A stretch of 64,000 bases of DNA from Phenylobacterium sp. SCN 70-31 (GTDB taxonomy: Bacteria > Pseudomonadota > Alphaproteobacteria > Caulobacterales > Caulobacteraceae). Within the stretch, counting starts at the first letter, position 1, and each line of letters begins with the position of its first letter. Below, in pieces: positions 33,106 through 42,133 of this stretch. The notes under the pieces were generated by a model that had not been told where the DNA came from, made no database searches, and saw only the letters and a list, made by a program, of their open reading frames with translations. The DNA lies in NCBI RefSeq assembly GCF_001724605.1, contig NZ_MEEX01000010.1, forward strand, positions 49,534 through 113,533, in the 5' to 3' direction. Both the position numbers and the translations under genes were made by a program.

Positions 33106-34501
33106 CCTTTTCCGTCATCCGGAACGACGCCCACAGTCCGATCAGCGCCAGCGGGATCACCGCCACGAACACCCAGACCGAGGCCGCCCTGGCGCTGGCG
33201 TCGGTGAGGCCGTGGGAGAAGCCGACGAGGTTGGCGGCCACGCCCGAGATCGCCGCGCCGGCGGCGGCTCCCGTCTGGCGCACGGCGGTGACCGCCGACG
33301 ACCCGATGGCCCGGTCCTCGTCCGACAGCGCCGCCAGGACACGGCGGCTCATGAACGCCCAGGAGAAGCCGAACGCCGCGCCCAGCAGGGCCGCGCCCAG
33401 CAGCACCGCCGCGAGCGGGCCCTCCCCCATGCTCCAGGCCAGGACCAGCAGGCTGGCGACGAGGCAGACCGCGCCGAAACGGATCCAGCGCCGATCCCAC
33501 GCGCCCGTCGCTCCGGCCACCGCGATGGCGGCGACCGTCCAGGCCATGGACTCCGCGCCGACCACATAGCCCGCCCAGAGCGGCGAGAAGCCCCGAAGCT
33601 GCTGCAGGATCGGCGGGCCGTAGATGGCGAACCCCATCGAGGCGGCGGTCAGGGCGAACATGGCCAGATAGCCGGAACCGCAGACGGTGCGCAGGTCGCC
33701 CGACCTGTGCGGCAACAGCCGCACCCGCGCCCGGCCGTCGATCCGCACCACGAGGACCAGGAGCGCGAGGCCGGCGGCCACCAGACCGATGGAGAGCCCA
33801 GGGCCGCCGGCCAGGTCGGCGACGGCGATGGCGGTGACACCCAGGCCCAGCACCGCCAACTGAGTCCAGGGGATGCCCGGACCGCCGTCGCCCCTCGCCG
33901 CGCCGCCCAGCAGGAACGGCGTGGCGACCGTGAACACCGCCGCCTGGAGGGCGAAGAGCCAGAACACGTCGCGCCAGTGGCCGTGTTCGACCACCACGCC
34001 GCCGAACAGCGGCCCCAGAACGGTGGCGATCCCCCAGACGAAGGTCACCGCCGCGAAGACGCGGGCCAGATGCCGCTCGGGGAACAGGAAGGCGATGGCC
34101 ACCATGGCGAACCCCGAGATCCAGCCCGACCCCAGCCCCTGAACCAGCCGCCCGGCCAGGAACCAGCCGATATCGGGCGCCGCGGCGCTCATCACGCACC
34201 CCACGGCCATGATCACACCCGCGACGGCCGTCGCCGACCGCAGGCCGAACATCTCGGACAGCCGACCGGCGCTGGCGCCGGCCAGGATGGCGCCCACGAA
34301 GAACCCCGCCGTCGCCCAGGAGAAATAGGCGAAGCCGCCCAGGTCGGCGCCGACGCTGGGCAGGATGGTGGCCGTGACCAGGCTGTCGGCCGCGTTCAGC
34401 CAGACCCCCAGCATGATGAGAGCGAAGCGCGGCAGGCGTCCCTCGGCCAGCAGATCCGACCACGTGGCGGCAGGTTTGGGGGACGAAGGCGCTTCCGACA
34501 T
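33086..34501 (-). CDS. MFS multidrug efflux-type transporter
   Basis: A 471-residue transporter with about fourteen hydrophobic segments, resembling the drug:proton antiporter (DHA2-like) branch. The first spans read ALIMLGVWLNAADSLVTATILPSVGADLGG, followed by the AGRLSEMFGLR loop and the GLGSGWISGF segment. It likely exports toxic compounds. It is divergently arranged from a COG2345-type regulator with a 69-base gap holding a perfect palindrome, so it is very probably controlled by that regulator. The inducer is unknown. ATG 34501. Confidence 0.87.
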   Translation of the reverse strand: MSEAPSSPKPAATWSDLLAEGRLPRFALIMLGVWLNAADSLVTATILPSVGADLGGFAYFSWATAGFFVGAILAGASAGRLSEMFGLRSATAVAGVIMAVGCVMSAAAPDIGWFLAGRLVQGLGSGWISGFAMVAIAFLFPERHLARVFAAVTFVWGIATVLGPLFGGVVVEHGHWRDVFWLFALQAAVFTVATPFLLGGAARGDGGPGIPWTQLAVLGLGVTAIAVADLAGGPGLSIGLVAAGLALLVLVVRIDGRARVRLLPHRSGDLRTVCGSGYLAMFALTAASMGFAIYGPPILQQLRGFSPLWAGYVVGAESMAWTVAAIAVAGATGAWDRRWIRFGAVCLVASLLVLAWSMGEGPLAAVLLGAALLGAAFGFSWAFMSRRVLAALSDEDRAIGSSAVTAVRQTGAAAGAAISGVAANLVGFSHGLTDASARAASVWVFVAVIPLALIGLWASFRMTEKATVASP

Positions 34502-34555
34502 TCGACAATCTCGATGATGTCAAATTCCGCTAGACCTGCCCGGAAGATTTTGCAA

Positions 34556-34574
34556 GCATATGATTGTCATATGC
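34556..34574. promoter_or_regulatory. perfect palindromic operator overlapping the start codon of the regulator gene
   Basis: GCATATGA-TTG-TCATATGC: two perfect 8-base arms around three bases, in an otherwise GC-rich background. The right arm includes the ATG at 34571 of the regulator. Binding there would block its own expression and, 55 bases away, act on the divergent MFS promoter. The palindrome is seen; the binding protein is inferred. Confidence 0.72.
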
Positions 34575-35200
34575 ACGCACCCGCCGACCGCATCCTCACG
34601 CACCTGAAGACCCGGGGACCATCCGAGACCCTCGCGCTGGCCGATGCGTTCGGGATCAGCCGGCAGGCGACCCTTCAGCACCTCGAACGCCTCGTCGCCG
34701 GAGGGCTCGTGACCCACGAGGACGAACGGCGCGGAGTCGGCCGGCCGCGCCGAATCTGGTCCCTCACCGAGCGCGCCCAGGCGCGGTTTCCCGACACCCA
34801 CGCGCAACTGACGCTGGAGATGCTGGACGCGCTGCGGGCCGAGTTCGGCGAACAGGGCCTGGAGCGGCTCATCCTGCGCCGCGAACAGACCACGACGGAC
34901 GCCTATATCCAGGCGATGGCTGACGTCGACACCCTGGCGGCGCGGGTCGCGCGCCTGGCCGAGATTCGGACGGCGGAAGGCTACATGGCCGACTGGTCGC
35001 CCGACCCTGGCGGCGGCTTCCGCCTCGTGGAGAACCACTGCCCCATCTGCGCGGCGGCGGCCGCCTGCCAGGGATTCTGCCGCGCCGAGCTGCAGGTCTT
35101 CCGCGACGCGCTGGGACCGGACGTGGCGATCGAACGCACCGACCACATCCTGGCCGGGGCCCGGCGATGCGCCTACCGGATCACGCCACTGTCCGGCTGA
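34571..35200 (+). CDS. COG2345-type winged-helix regulator with C-terminal cysteine cluster
   Basis: A 209-residue regulator. An ArsR/DeoR-like winged helix (about 1-75: ILTHLKTRGPSETLALADAF, GISRQATLQHLERLVAGGLV, GVGRPRRIWSLTE) is followed by a helical linker. A C-terminal domain then carries cysteines in NHCPICAAAAACQGFCRAEL, with a last Cys in GARRCAYRI. This layout is that of the SufR-like/COG2345 family, some members of which hold an Fe-S cluster or a metal, so the protein may sense redox state or metals. It is divergent from the MFS exporter and starts inside the palindrome at 34556-34574. Much longer in-frame readings upstream are antisense to the MFS gene and were not used. Confidence 0.83.
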   Translation: MHAPADRILTHLKTRGPSETLALADAFGISRQATLQHLERLVAGGLVTHEDERRGVGRPRRIWSLTERAQARFPDTHAQLTLEMLDALRAEFGEQGLERLILRREQTTTDAYIQAMADVDTLAARVARLAEIRTAEGYMADWSPDPGGGFRLVENHCPICAAAAACQGFCRAELQVFRDALGPDVAIERTDHILAGARRCAYRITPLSG

Positions 35201-35203
35201 ACC

Positions 35204-36925
35204 TCATCTCCGGGCGCTGGCCCCCGGAAGCTGCGGCTCGTAGCCCGGCTGCCAGTGGTTGGCGGTGCCCGAAGTGACGTACCAGCTGATGAACAGCGCG
35301 CAGATGAGCGCGCCGGGCGCATAGGAGTTCGTCCGGCTGTAGGTCCAGGCGGCGATGGCGCCGACGATGGCCAGGAGCGGCACGAACTGGATCGCGATCA
35401 CGACGTTGAGCGGTTCGGACGGCGTGGCGAGGAGGCCTGTGAAAAACAGCGTCGCGTACTGCCACGCCACGAAGGCCAGGAAGCCAAGGCTCATCGCCGC
35501 CTTGAACCACCCGATCCGGGCCATGAACCCCTCGCCTCTCACCGCCAGCCCGCAGAGGCCGCGGAAGGCGACGAGGAAGAAGGCGCTCCAGAGGATGAAG
35601 TAGCCCGGAAGCTGCATCGCCCGCGTGGCGTCCAGGGTCTTCATCCCGACCACCCAGAACCGCGCGTCGGTCTTGAACAGGACGTAGAGCGCCAGCATCG
35701 CGGCATAGGCGATGGCCATGACCGCCAGCGCGATCAGGATCGACGCCCCCCAGCGGTTGGAGAAGACGGCGCGGCGACGCAGGATCAGGCCGACGATCCA
35801 GCCGATGGCCGCCGTGCCGAGCGCCCAGACGGCGAGCTGATTCTGGACCCACTGCGGAAAGGCGGGGTTCGGGAAGAACGCCTGCCCCAGCTTCATCAGC
35901 GGCAGGTAGGTGATGGCGGGGACGGCGGCCGTCGCCGCCAGCGCCAGCCACCACCGCCCGTCGCGCCGTTCGGCGACGGGCTCGGCGACGTGATTCAGCC
36001 GCGCGAAGGGCCGCCAGGCGAGCAGGAGATCGAAGCTCGCCAGGATCAGCCAGACCAGGCCCGCGAGGCTGGCGAGCGTGCCGACCTCCTTCCAGATCCA
36101 GACCTGTTCGTACGGCGGCCTGGCGTCGGGCGTGGGCAGCGTGCGCTGGAACCAGTCGACGGCCGCGCCCACGGCGGAATTGGAGAAGTGCTCCCAGGGA
36201 TGGGTCACCTGGGGCACGGCCAGGATCCGCGCCGTCCCCTCGTCGATCGAGCCGTAGATGCGGCCGGGCTCGACGGACGCCGAGACGCCGAAGAGCGTCC
36301 GGAGCCGCTCCGAGCGGACGATCTCCGCGCCCTTCGGGACCTGCCACATCAGGCCGGCGAACTCGTCGTAGGCGCCGAAGACGACGGCCAGGTTGCGCGG
36401 CGTCTCGGGCGCCTTGGCGCCCAGAAGACCCAGGGTGGCCCCCTCCAGAACGAGGGCCCGGTAGCCGTCGGGGATTTCCACCGCGGCGGCCAGGATGGGA
36501 TTGCCGCCCATCGAATGGCCCTCCATCCCGATGTTGTCGGGATCGACGTACGGCAGCCCGCGCAGATGGCGAAGCGCCGCCGGACCGCCGAAATCGGCCG
36601 TCCCCACGATGCCTCCGGACCAGCCGTGACCGGTCATGTCCATCGCCAGCACCACCAACCCCCGGCGACTGAGTTCGATGGCGAACGGGCTCTGCATCTC
36701 GCGGGTGTTGATGTAGCCGTGGCTCACCAGAACCGCCGGAGCCTGCGTCGCCGCCGTCGCGGACGCGGGCCGGTAGAGGAGGCCCGACACCGTCAGGCCA
36801 TCGCCGGCCGGAATACGCACTTCGGACACCGCCACCCGGCCGCCCGACGTCTGCACCCGGTTCGCCAGGAGGCCGCCGCCCAGGATCAGCGCCCAGGCCA
36901 GGCCGAAGGCCAGCCACTTCCGCAT
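35204..36925 (-). CDS. alpha/beta hydrolase fused to a polytopic membrane domain
   Basis: A 573-residue protein with an N-terminal signal anchor (4-21). A serine hydrolase domain follows (about 35-265), with VLVSHGY, MDMTGHGWSGG and the nucleophile elbow GHSMG at 136-140 (S138); an aspartate near QVTHPWEHF supplies a possible His. After that come about seven to eight hydrophobic spans (285-560). The N-terminal part should therefore lie outside the cytoplasm, fixed to the membrane. The combination resembles dienelactone-hydrolase-like proteins of unknown substrate; a role in lipid or envelope modification is a guess. It ends 3 bases from the convergent regulator gene and diverges from the amidohydrolase. 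Confidence 0.78.
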   Translation of the reverse strand: MRKWLAFGLAWALILGGGLLANRVQTSGGRVAVSEVRIPAGDGLTVSGLLYRPASATAATQAPAVLVSHGYINTREMQSPFAIELSRRGLVVLAMDMTGHGWSGGIVGTADFGGPAALRHLRGLPYVDPDNIGMEGHSMGGNPILAAAVEIPDGYRALVLEGATLGLLGAKAPETPRNLAVVFGAYDEFAGLMWQVPKGAEIVRSERLRTLFGVSASVEPGRIYGSIDEGTARILAVPQVTHPWEHFSNSAVGAAVDWFQRTLPTPDARPPYEQVWIWKEVGTLASLAGLVWLILASFDLLLAWRPFARLNHVAEPVAERRDGRWWLALAATAAVPAITYLPLMKLGQAFFPNPAFPQWVQNQLAVWALGTAAIGWIVGLILRRRAVFSNRWGASILIALAVMAIAYAAMLALYVLFKTDARFWVVGMKTLDATRAMQLPGYFILWSAFFLVAFRGLCGLAVRGEGFMARIGWFKAAMSLGFLAFVAWQYATLFFTGLLATPSEPLNVVIAIQFVPLLAIVGAIAAWTYSRTNSYAPGALICALFISWYVTSGTANHWQPGYEPQLPGASARR

Positions 36926-37095
36926 TGCGTTTCCCCCGACCTGTCTTCGAGCGAACGATGGTCCCGGCCAAGGTAAAGCTCAAGCCCTGCCGCCGGCGAC
37001 GCGATCACCGGGCCTGACAGTCCCACGCGCTGGGGTCATAGTGCCCGTGCGCCGAGCCGTCCCATCAGAGGGCCGCCGTCGCGGGAGGACGACCG

Positions 37096-38271
37096 ATGCC
37101 CTACGCCCCGGCTCACCGGCCCTATTACGACGCCGATAGCCACATCATGGAACTGCCCGACTTCCTCAAGGCCTACGCCGACCCGGCCCTGCGGGACGAG
37201 ATTCCCGAGGTGAGCTACTCCGCCTCGATCGTCACCGACGAGGAGGTGGCGGTGATCGTGGGCCAGGGCAACCGGCACAGCCCCGAGCACGTGGCCGCCC
37301 AGGTGGCGTTGGGCGACGAGCTGATCGCCAGGTCCAAGGAGATCCAGGCGCTGGGGGCGTTCGACGCCGCCGACCGCAGCGTGGCCATGGACCTGCTGGG
37401 CTTCCGCAGGCAGCTCGTGTTCGCCACCCACAGCGTCGCCATGCCCTTCTCCCCCAGCTCGAAACTGGAGCCCCGGCTGCGCTACGGTGCGGCGCGGGCG
37501 CACAATCGCCACATGGCCGAGTTCTGCCGCGCCGACCGGCGGCTGATGGGCGTGGCGGTGATCCCGCTGGACGAGCCCGAACTGGCGTTGGCCGAGCTGG
37601 AGTTCGCGCTGTCCCAGGGTCTCAAGGCCGCCTGGGTGCCGCACCGGCCCTGTGGTGAACGATCTCCCGGCCATGTGGATCTCGATCCGTTCTGGGCGCG
37701 GTTGGCCGAGACCGGCACGCCGTTCCTGCTGCACGTGGGCGGCGCGCCCCTGCAACTGGCCAAGGCCTGGATGAACAACGGCCGGCCGCCCACCAAGGAC
37801 TGGCTGGGCGGCGGCGAGAACCTGCGCACCAAGGACATCGCCCTGCTGCACGAAGGGCCCGAGCAGTTCCTCACCATGATGGTTCTGGACGGCGTGCTGG
37901 AGCGCCATCCGACGCTGCGGGGCGCGGCCGTGGAACTGGGCGCCGGCTGGGTCCCCGAACTGCTGCGCCGCCTGGACTGGGTGGTGAAGCACTGGAGCCG
38001 CAACGACGAGAACCTTCAGAAGCTGCGCCGCACTCCCGGCCAGCAGATCACCGAGCAACTGGCGTTCACGCCCTTCGTGTTCGAGGAGGTCGGCGCGTTC
38101 ATCGACCAGTCGAACCCCGATCTGTACCTGTTCTCCAGCGACTACCCGCACATCGAGGGCGGCCGGAACCCGATCGGGCGCTTCGAGGCGGCGCTGGGCG
38201 ACCGCTCCGAGGGGGTGCGCGACAAGTTCTACGCCGGGAACTTCCTGAGGATCTTCGCCGACGCGGCCTGA
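37096..38271 (+). CDS. amidohydrolase family protein (ACMSD-like TIM barrel)
   Basis: A 391-residue metal-dependent hydrolase/decarboxylase. It begins with the metal site D-x-D/H variant YYDADSHIMELPDFL (about 10-24). It continues with VAVIPLDEPELALAELEFAL and FLLHVGG (metal-binding His) and ends with the late FSSDYPHIEGGRNPIGRFE block, whose Asp is catalytic. This is the ACMSD/2,3-dihydroxybenzoate-decarboxylase-like branch, whose members often decarboxylate aromatic or heterocyclic acids. GGGAGGACG lies before ATG 37096. The convergent P450 gene next to it may hint at a shared catabolic or terpenoid theme, but nothing in the sequence proves it. Confidence 0.85.
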   Translation: MPYAPAHRPYYDADSHIMELPDFLKAYADPALRDEIPEVSYSASIVTDEEVAVIVGQGNRHSPEHVAAQVALGDELIARSKEIQALGAFDAADRSVAMDLLGFRRQLVFATHSVAMPFSPSSKLEPRLRYGAARAHNRHMAEFCRADRRLMGVAVIPLDEPELALAELEFALSQGLKAAWVPHRPCGERSPGHVDLDPFWARLAETGTPFLLHVGGAPLQLAKAWMNNGRPPTKDWLGGGENLRTKDIALLHEGPEQFLTMMVLDGVLERHPTLRGAAVELGAGWVPELLRRLDWVVKHWSRNDENLQKLRRTPGQQITEQLAFTPFVFEEVGAFIDQSNPDLYLFSSDYPHIEGGRNPIGRFEAALGDRSEGVRDKFYAGNFLRIFADAA

Positions 38272-38279
38272 TCCGGCCC

Positions 38280-39692
38280 CTACCGGAGCCGCAGGGTCAT
38301 CGGCAGGCCGCCCTGGGGCCGCATCGAGACCCGCATGACGGGGCGGATCCGGTGGCCCGGGTCCGGCTCCAGCCGCGCGCCCCGGACCAGGGTGGCCAGG
38401 ATCGCCACCGCCTCGATCAGCGCGAACGCCTGGCCGATGCAGACGCGTGGACCGCCGCCGAAGGGCAGATAGGCGAAGCGGTGACGCCCCACGCTCTCCT
38501 CCGGCCCGAAACGCGCGGGATCGAAGGCGTCCGGGTCGCGCCAGAGCCGCCGGTGGCGGTGGATCGCGTAGATCGGGATGAAGACGAAGGTCCCCTTGGC
38601 GACCTGGAGGCCGCCCGCCTCCACATCCTCGGCGCACATGCGGCTCATCAGCGGCAGCGACGGATAGAGACGCATCGCCTCCTGCACCACCTGCCGGGTG
38701 AAGAGCAGGCGTTCGACATGCGCATGGGTCAGGCTGGCGTCGCCGGCGACCTCGATCACCTCGGCGCGCACGCGCTCGGCCGTGGCCGGATCGAGTCCCA
38801 GGAGCAACAGCGACCAAGTGAGCGCCAGCGCCGTGGTCTCGTGCCCCGCCCCGATGAAGGTGAGCAGGTTGTCGCGCAGCAGCCCGTCGTCCATCCGCCG
38901 ACCCGTCTCGCGGTCCTGCGCCTGCATCAGCAGGTCGACGAGATCGCCGCGCGGCGGCTCCCGGCGGCGTCGGGCCACCATGGCGTCGACCATGGCCTTC
39001 AGCTCGACCAGCGCCCGATGACCGCGGGGCGCCAGCGCCACCCGCGTCCAGGTGGGCCAGCGCAACAGGTCCGCGACGGTGATGCCGCCCAGGGTCTCCA
39101 GATAGTCGGTGATGCGCCGTGCCGCCGAGGGAACGTCGATCCCCTCCCCGCCCGACAGCATGGTGTCGAGGATCACCTGGAAGGTGATGGCGGTCATCTC
39201 GGTGGACACGTCGAGGCGTGCGCCCTCGCCCAGGTCGCGCCAGCGGGCCAGGGCGGCCTCGGCGGCGGCGCTGATCATCGGCGTCATGGCGGCCACGTTG
39301 TCGGGCCGGAAGCCCGGCGCGGCGGCGCGGCGCTGCCAGCGCCAGGCTTCGCCGTGGGCGGTCAGCAGGCCCTCGCCCAGCGCAGGCTTGGTCACCCGCT
39401 CGAACATCCAGTCCTTGGGGAAGGCCTCGGCCTTGTCGAGCAGGATATCCTTCAGCATCGCAGGATCGCAGGCGTAGAGGAACCGCTGGCGCTCATCCCC
39501 GCGCGCGTAGAACGGCTCCTCGTAGACCGCCCGCGGCCAGGCCTCGATCGGGTTGTCGATCAGCTTCCAGAGGGCATGGAAGTAGGGCAGCGACCGGTCC
39601 GGCGGCGTCACGCCGGGCGGGATCGGCCTGGGAGCGGTCGCATCGGCGGAAGACACGCGCGAAAGGTAGCGAAACCACCCGCCCGTCGCCAT
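38280..39692 (-). CDS. cytochrome P450
   Basis: This 470-residue monooxygenase carries the oxygen-binding helix AGHETTALAL (about 290), the ExxR pair in QEAMRLYP, the PxRF-type segment DPARFGPEES and the haem loop FGGGPRVCIG with the proximal Cys418. At 470 residues and with SLPLMSRMCAEDVEAGGLQV it resembles the eukaryote-like CYP102/CYP4-type bacterial P450s that hydroxylate fatty acids or hydrocarbons, but the substrate cannot be assigned. No ferredoxin or ferredoxin reductase is adjacent, so electron partners must be elsewhere. ATG 39692. Confidence 0.93.
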   Translation of the reverse strand: MATGGWFRYLSRVSSADATAPRPIPPGVTPPDRSLPYFHALWKLIDNPIEAWPRAVYEEPFYARGDERQRFLYACDPAMLKDILLDKAEAFPKDWMFERVTKPALGEGLLTAHGEAWRWQRRAAAPGFRPDNVAAMTPMISAAAEAALARWRDLGEGARLDVSTEMTAITFQVILDTMLSGGEGIDVPSAARRITDYLETLGGITVADLLRWPTWTRVALAPRGHRALVELKAMVDAMVARRRREPPRGDLVDLLMQAQDRETGRRMDDGLLRDNLLTFIGAGHETTALALTWSLLLLGLDPATAERVRAEVIEVAGDASLTHAHVERLLFTRQVVQEAMRLYPSLPLMSRMCAEDVEAGGLQVAKGTFVFIPIYAIHRHRRLWRDPDAFDPARFGPEESVGRHRFAYLPFGGGPRVCIGQAFALIEAVAILATLVRGARLEPDPGHRIRPVMRVSMRPQGGLPMTLRLR

Positions 39693-39820
39693 GCCTCCTC
39701 TCGGGGCAAACGTCGCTTTTGGGGTGCAAAAGGCCTTTGAGTCTCGGATTTGAAAGACATTCCTGCTAGGTGCCCGCGAAAGGACGGGCCCGCAAAACCC
39801 AGGGAGGAGTTTCGTCAGGG

Positions 39821-42082
39821 ATGGCCGCGACGGTCGCCATTCGAGGTCAGCGGAGCCTGCTGCGGCAGATCCGGGAGGCGCTTGCCGGGGGCGGCCCCGC
39901 CCAGCAGCGCCTCAACATGGTGGTGCGCATCATCGCGCTCTCCATGGTGGCCGAGGTGTGCTCGATCTACCTGCGGCGCGCCAACGGCGAGATGGAGCTG
40001 TTCGCCACCGAAGGCCTGGATCCCGACGCCGTCCACGTCACCCGGATGAAGCCCGGCGAAGGCCTGGTCGGCGAGATCATGCGGCTGGGCCGCCCGCTCA
40101 ATCTGGTCGACGCACCCGGACACCCGGCGTTCTCGTACCGGCCGGAGACGGGCGAAGACCCCTATCACGCGTTCCTCGGCGTGCCGCTGCTGCGCGGCGG
40201 GCGGGCCATCGGCGTGCTGGTGGTCCAGAACCGCACCGAGCGGGTCTATTCCGAGGACGAGGTCGAGGACATCCAGATCGTCGCCATGGTGGTGGCCGAG
40301 ATGGTCGCCTCGGGCGAGCTGATCAGCGTCGGCGAACTGGAGGGCGTCGAACTGGCGCCCCGCCGGCCCGAGCGGCTGAAAGGCTCGAAATTCGCCGACG
40401 GCCTGGCCTACGGCGTGGCGGTGCTGCACGAGCCGCCGGTCGCCTCCTCGCAGCTGCTGTCGGACGACGTGGCGGCCGAGGAGGCGCGTCTCGCGGCGGC
40501 GCTGGAGGGCCTGAAGAGCCAGATCGACCAGATGCTCGAAGGCCAGCACGGCCTGGTCGACGCCTCGTACGAAGTGCTCGAGACCTATCGGATGTTCGCG
40601 CACGACCGCGGCTGGAACCGGAGCCTCGAAGACGCCGTGCGCAACGGACTGACGGCCGAGGCCGCCGTCGAACGGGTGCGCTCCGAGCATCGCGCGCGCC
40701 TGGGCCAGGCCCGGGACCCCTACCTGCGCGAGCGCCTGCACGACCTGGAAGACCTGAACGACCGGCTCCTGCGCCACCTGTCGGGCAATGGAAGCGTGGC
40801 GCGGGAACTGCCCGACAACGCGATCCTGATCGCCCGGAATCTGGGTCCCGCCGACCTCCTCGAATACGACCGGACCCGGCTTCGCGGCCTCCTGCTGGAG
40901 GAAGGGTCGTCCGCCAGCCACGCCGCGATCGTGGCGCGGGCGCTGGATATCCCCTGCGTGGGACGCCTCAGCGGCCTGCGCGACAAGGTCTCGGAAGGCG
41001 ACCCGGTCATCGTCGACGCCGAGACGGGCGAAGCGTTCCTGCGGCCCCGCCCCGATGTGGTGAAGGCCATCCAGGCCCGCGTCGACGTGCGCCGGCAGCG
41101 GCAGGCCGAGTTCGCCAAGCTGAAGGACACGCCGGCCTTCACCCGCGACGGGGTGAAGATCACCCTGCTCATGAACGCCGGCCTGGATGTGGACCTGGAG
41201 AGCCTGGCCGACACCGGCGCCGAGGGCATCGGCCTGTTCCGCACCGAGTTCCAGTTCATGGTCTCGGAGGAGATGCCGCGCTTCAACGCCCAGACCGCGC
41301 TGTACGCCCGGGTGATGGACGCGGCGGGCGACCTGCCCGTCACCTTCCGGACCCTGGACCTCGGCGGCGACAAGGTGCTGCCCTACATGGAGGCCGAGCG
41401 CGAGGAGAATCCCGCCCTGGGCTGGCGCGCCGTGCGCATGGGCCTGGACCGGCCGGCGCTGCTCAGGCTGCAACTCCGGGCGCTGATCGCGGCGGCCCGG
41501 GGCCGGCCGCTGCGGATCATGTTCCCCCTGATCGCCAACGTGGACGAGTTCCGCGCGGCCCGTGGCTGGGTGGACCAGGAGGTGGCCTGGGCGCAGCGGC
41601 GCGGCCGCCCGGCGCCGTCCCGGCTGGACGTCGGGGCCATGATCGAGGCGCCCTCGCTGGTCTGGCACCTCGACGCCCTTCTGCCGATGACCGACTTCGT
41701 CAGCGTCGGCACCAACGACCTGATGCAGTACCTGTTCGCCGCCGACCGGGGGAACCCGCGGGTGGCCGACCGCTACGACTTCCTCTCGCCGCCCGCCCTC
41801 CGGGTCATGGAGCAGATCCAGCGCGCCTGCGCCGAGACGGGCACGCCCGTCAGCATCTGCGGCGAGATGGCGGGCCGGCCGCTGGAGGCGTTCGCCCTGG
41901 TCGCCCTGGGCTTCGAGCGGCTGTCCATGCCCGCCACCGGCGTCGGGCCGGTCAAGCAGATGGTGCTGTCCTGCGATCGCGAGGCGGCGCGACGCGGCGT
42001 CTCGGCCCTGCTCAAGTCGGGCGCCGGCTCGGTGCGGAACGAGATTGAAACGCTCGCGCGCAAACTCTACCTCGCGGTCTGA
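39821..42082 (+). CDS. ptsP: phosphoenolpyruvate--protein phosphotransferase, nitrogen PTS enzyme I
   Basis: A 753-residue EI-Ntr: an N-terminal GAF domain (about 15-170) distinguishes it from sugar EI. The HPr-binding domain (about 190-320) and the phospho-histidine domain follow, with H367 in GSSASHAAIVARAL. The PEP-binding TIM barrel (about 430-720) has LFRTEFQFM, TFRTLDLGGDK and SVGTNDLMQYLFAADR. It starts the PTS-Ntr phosphorelay to NPr and EIIA-Ntr, which in Caulobacter links nitrogen status (glutamine sensed by GAF) to (p)ppGpp and thus to CtrA. ATG 39821 follows AGGGAGGAG. In many alphaproteobacteria it sits next to lysC; here accessory genes separate them. Confidence 0.95.
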   Translation: MAATVAIRGQRSLLRQIREALAGGGPAQQRLNMVVRIIALSMVAEVCSIYLRRANGEMELFATEGLDPDAVHVTRMKPGEGLVGEIMRLGRPLNLVDAPGHPAFSYRPETGEDPYHAFLGVPLLRGGRAIGVLVVQNRTERVYSEDEVEDIQIVAMVVAEMVASGELISVGELEGVELAPRRPERLKGSKFADGLAYGVAVLHEPPVASSQLLSDDVAAEEARLAAALEGLKSQIDQMLEGQHGLVDASYEVLETYRMFAHDRGWNRSLEDAVRNGLTAEAAVERVRSEHRARLGQARDPYLRERLHDLEDLNDRLLRHLSGNGSVARELPDNAILIARNLGPADLLEYDRTRLRGLLLEEGSSASHAAIVARALDIPCVGRLSGLRDKVSEGDPVIVDAETGEAFLRPRPDVVKAIQARVDVRRQRQAEFAKLKDTPAFTRDGVKITLLMNAGLDVDLESLADTGAEGIGLFRTEFQFMVSEEMPRFNAQTALYARVMDAAGDLPVTFRTLDLGGDKVLPYMEAEREENPALGWRAVRMGLDRPALLRLQLRALIAAARGRPLRIMFPLIANVDEFRAARGWVDQEVAWAQRRGRPAPSRLDVGAMIEAPSLVWHLDALLPMTDFVSVGTNDLMQYLFAADRGNPRVADRYDFLSPPALRVMEQIQRACAETGTPVSICGEMAGRPLEAFALVALGFERLSMPATGVGPVKQMVLSCDREAARRGVSALLKSGAGSVRNEIETLARKLYLAV

Positions 42083-42133
42083 GACTCGCCCGAATCCGTA
42101 GACACTCTGCGGGGCGAGGAGCCCCGAACCCGC

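Noticed and set aside
33212..34570. In-frame extension upstream of the COG2345-type regulator
   Set aside because: It is antisense to the MFS transporter and lacks features; ATG 34571 opens the winged helix directly.
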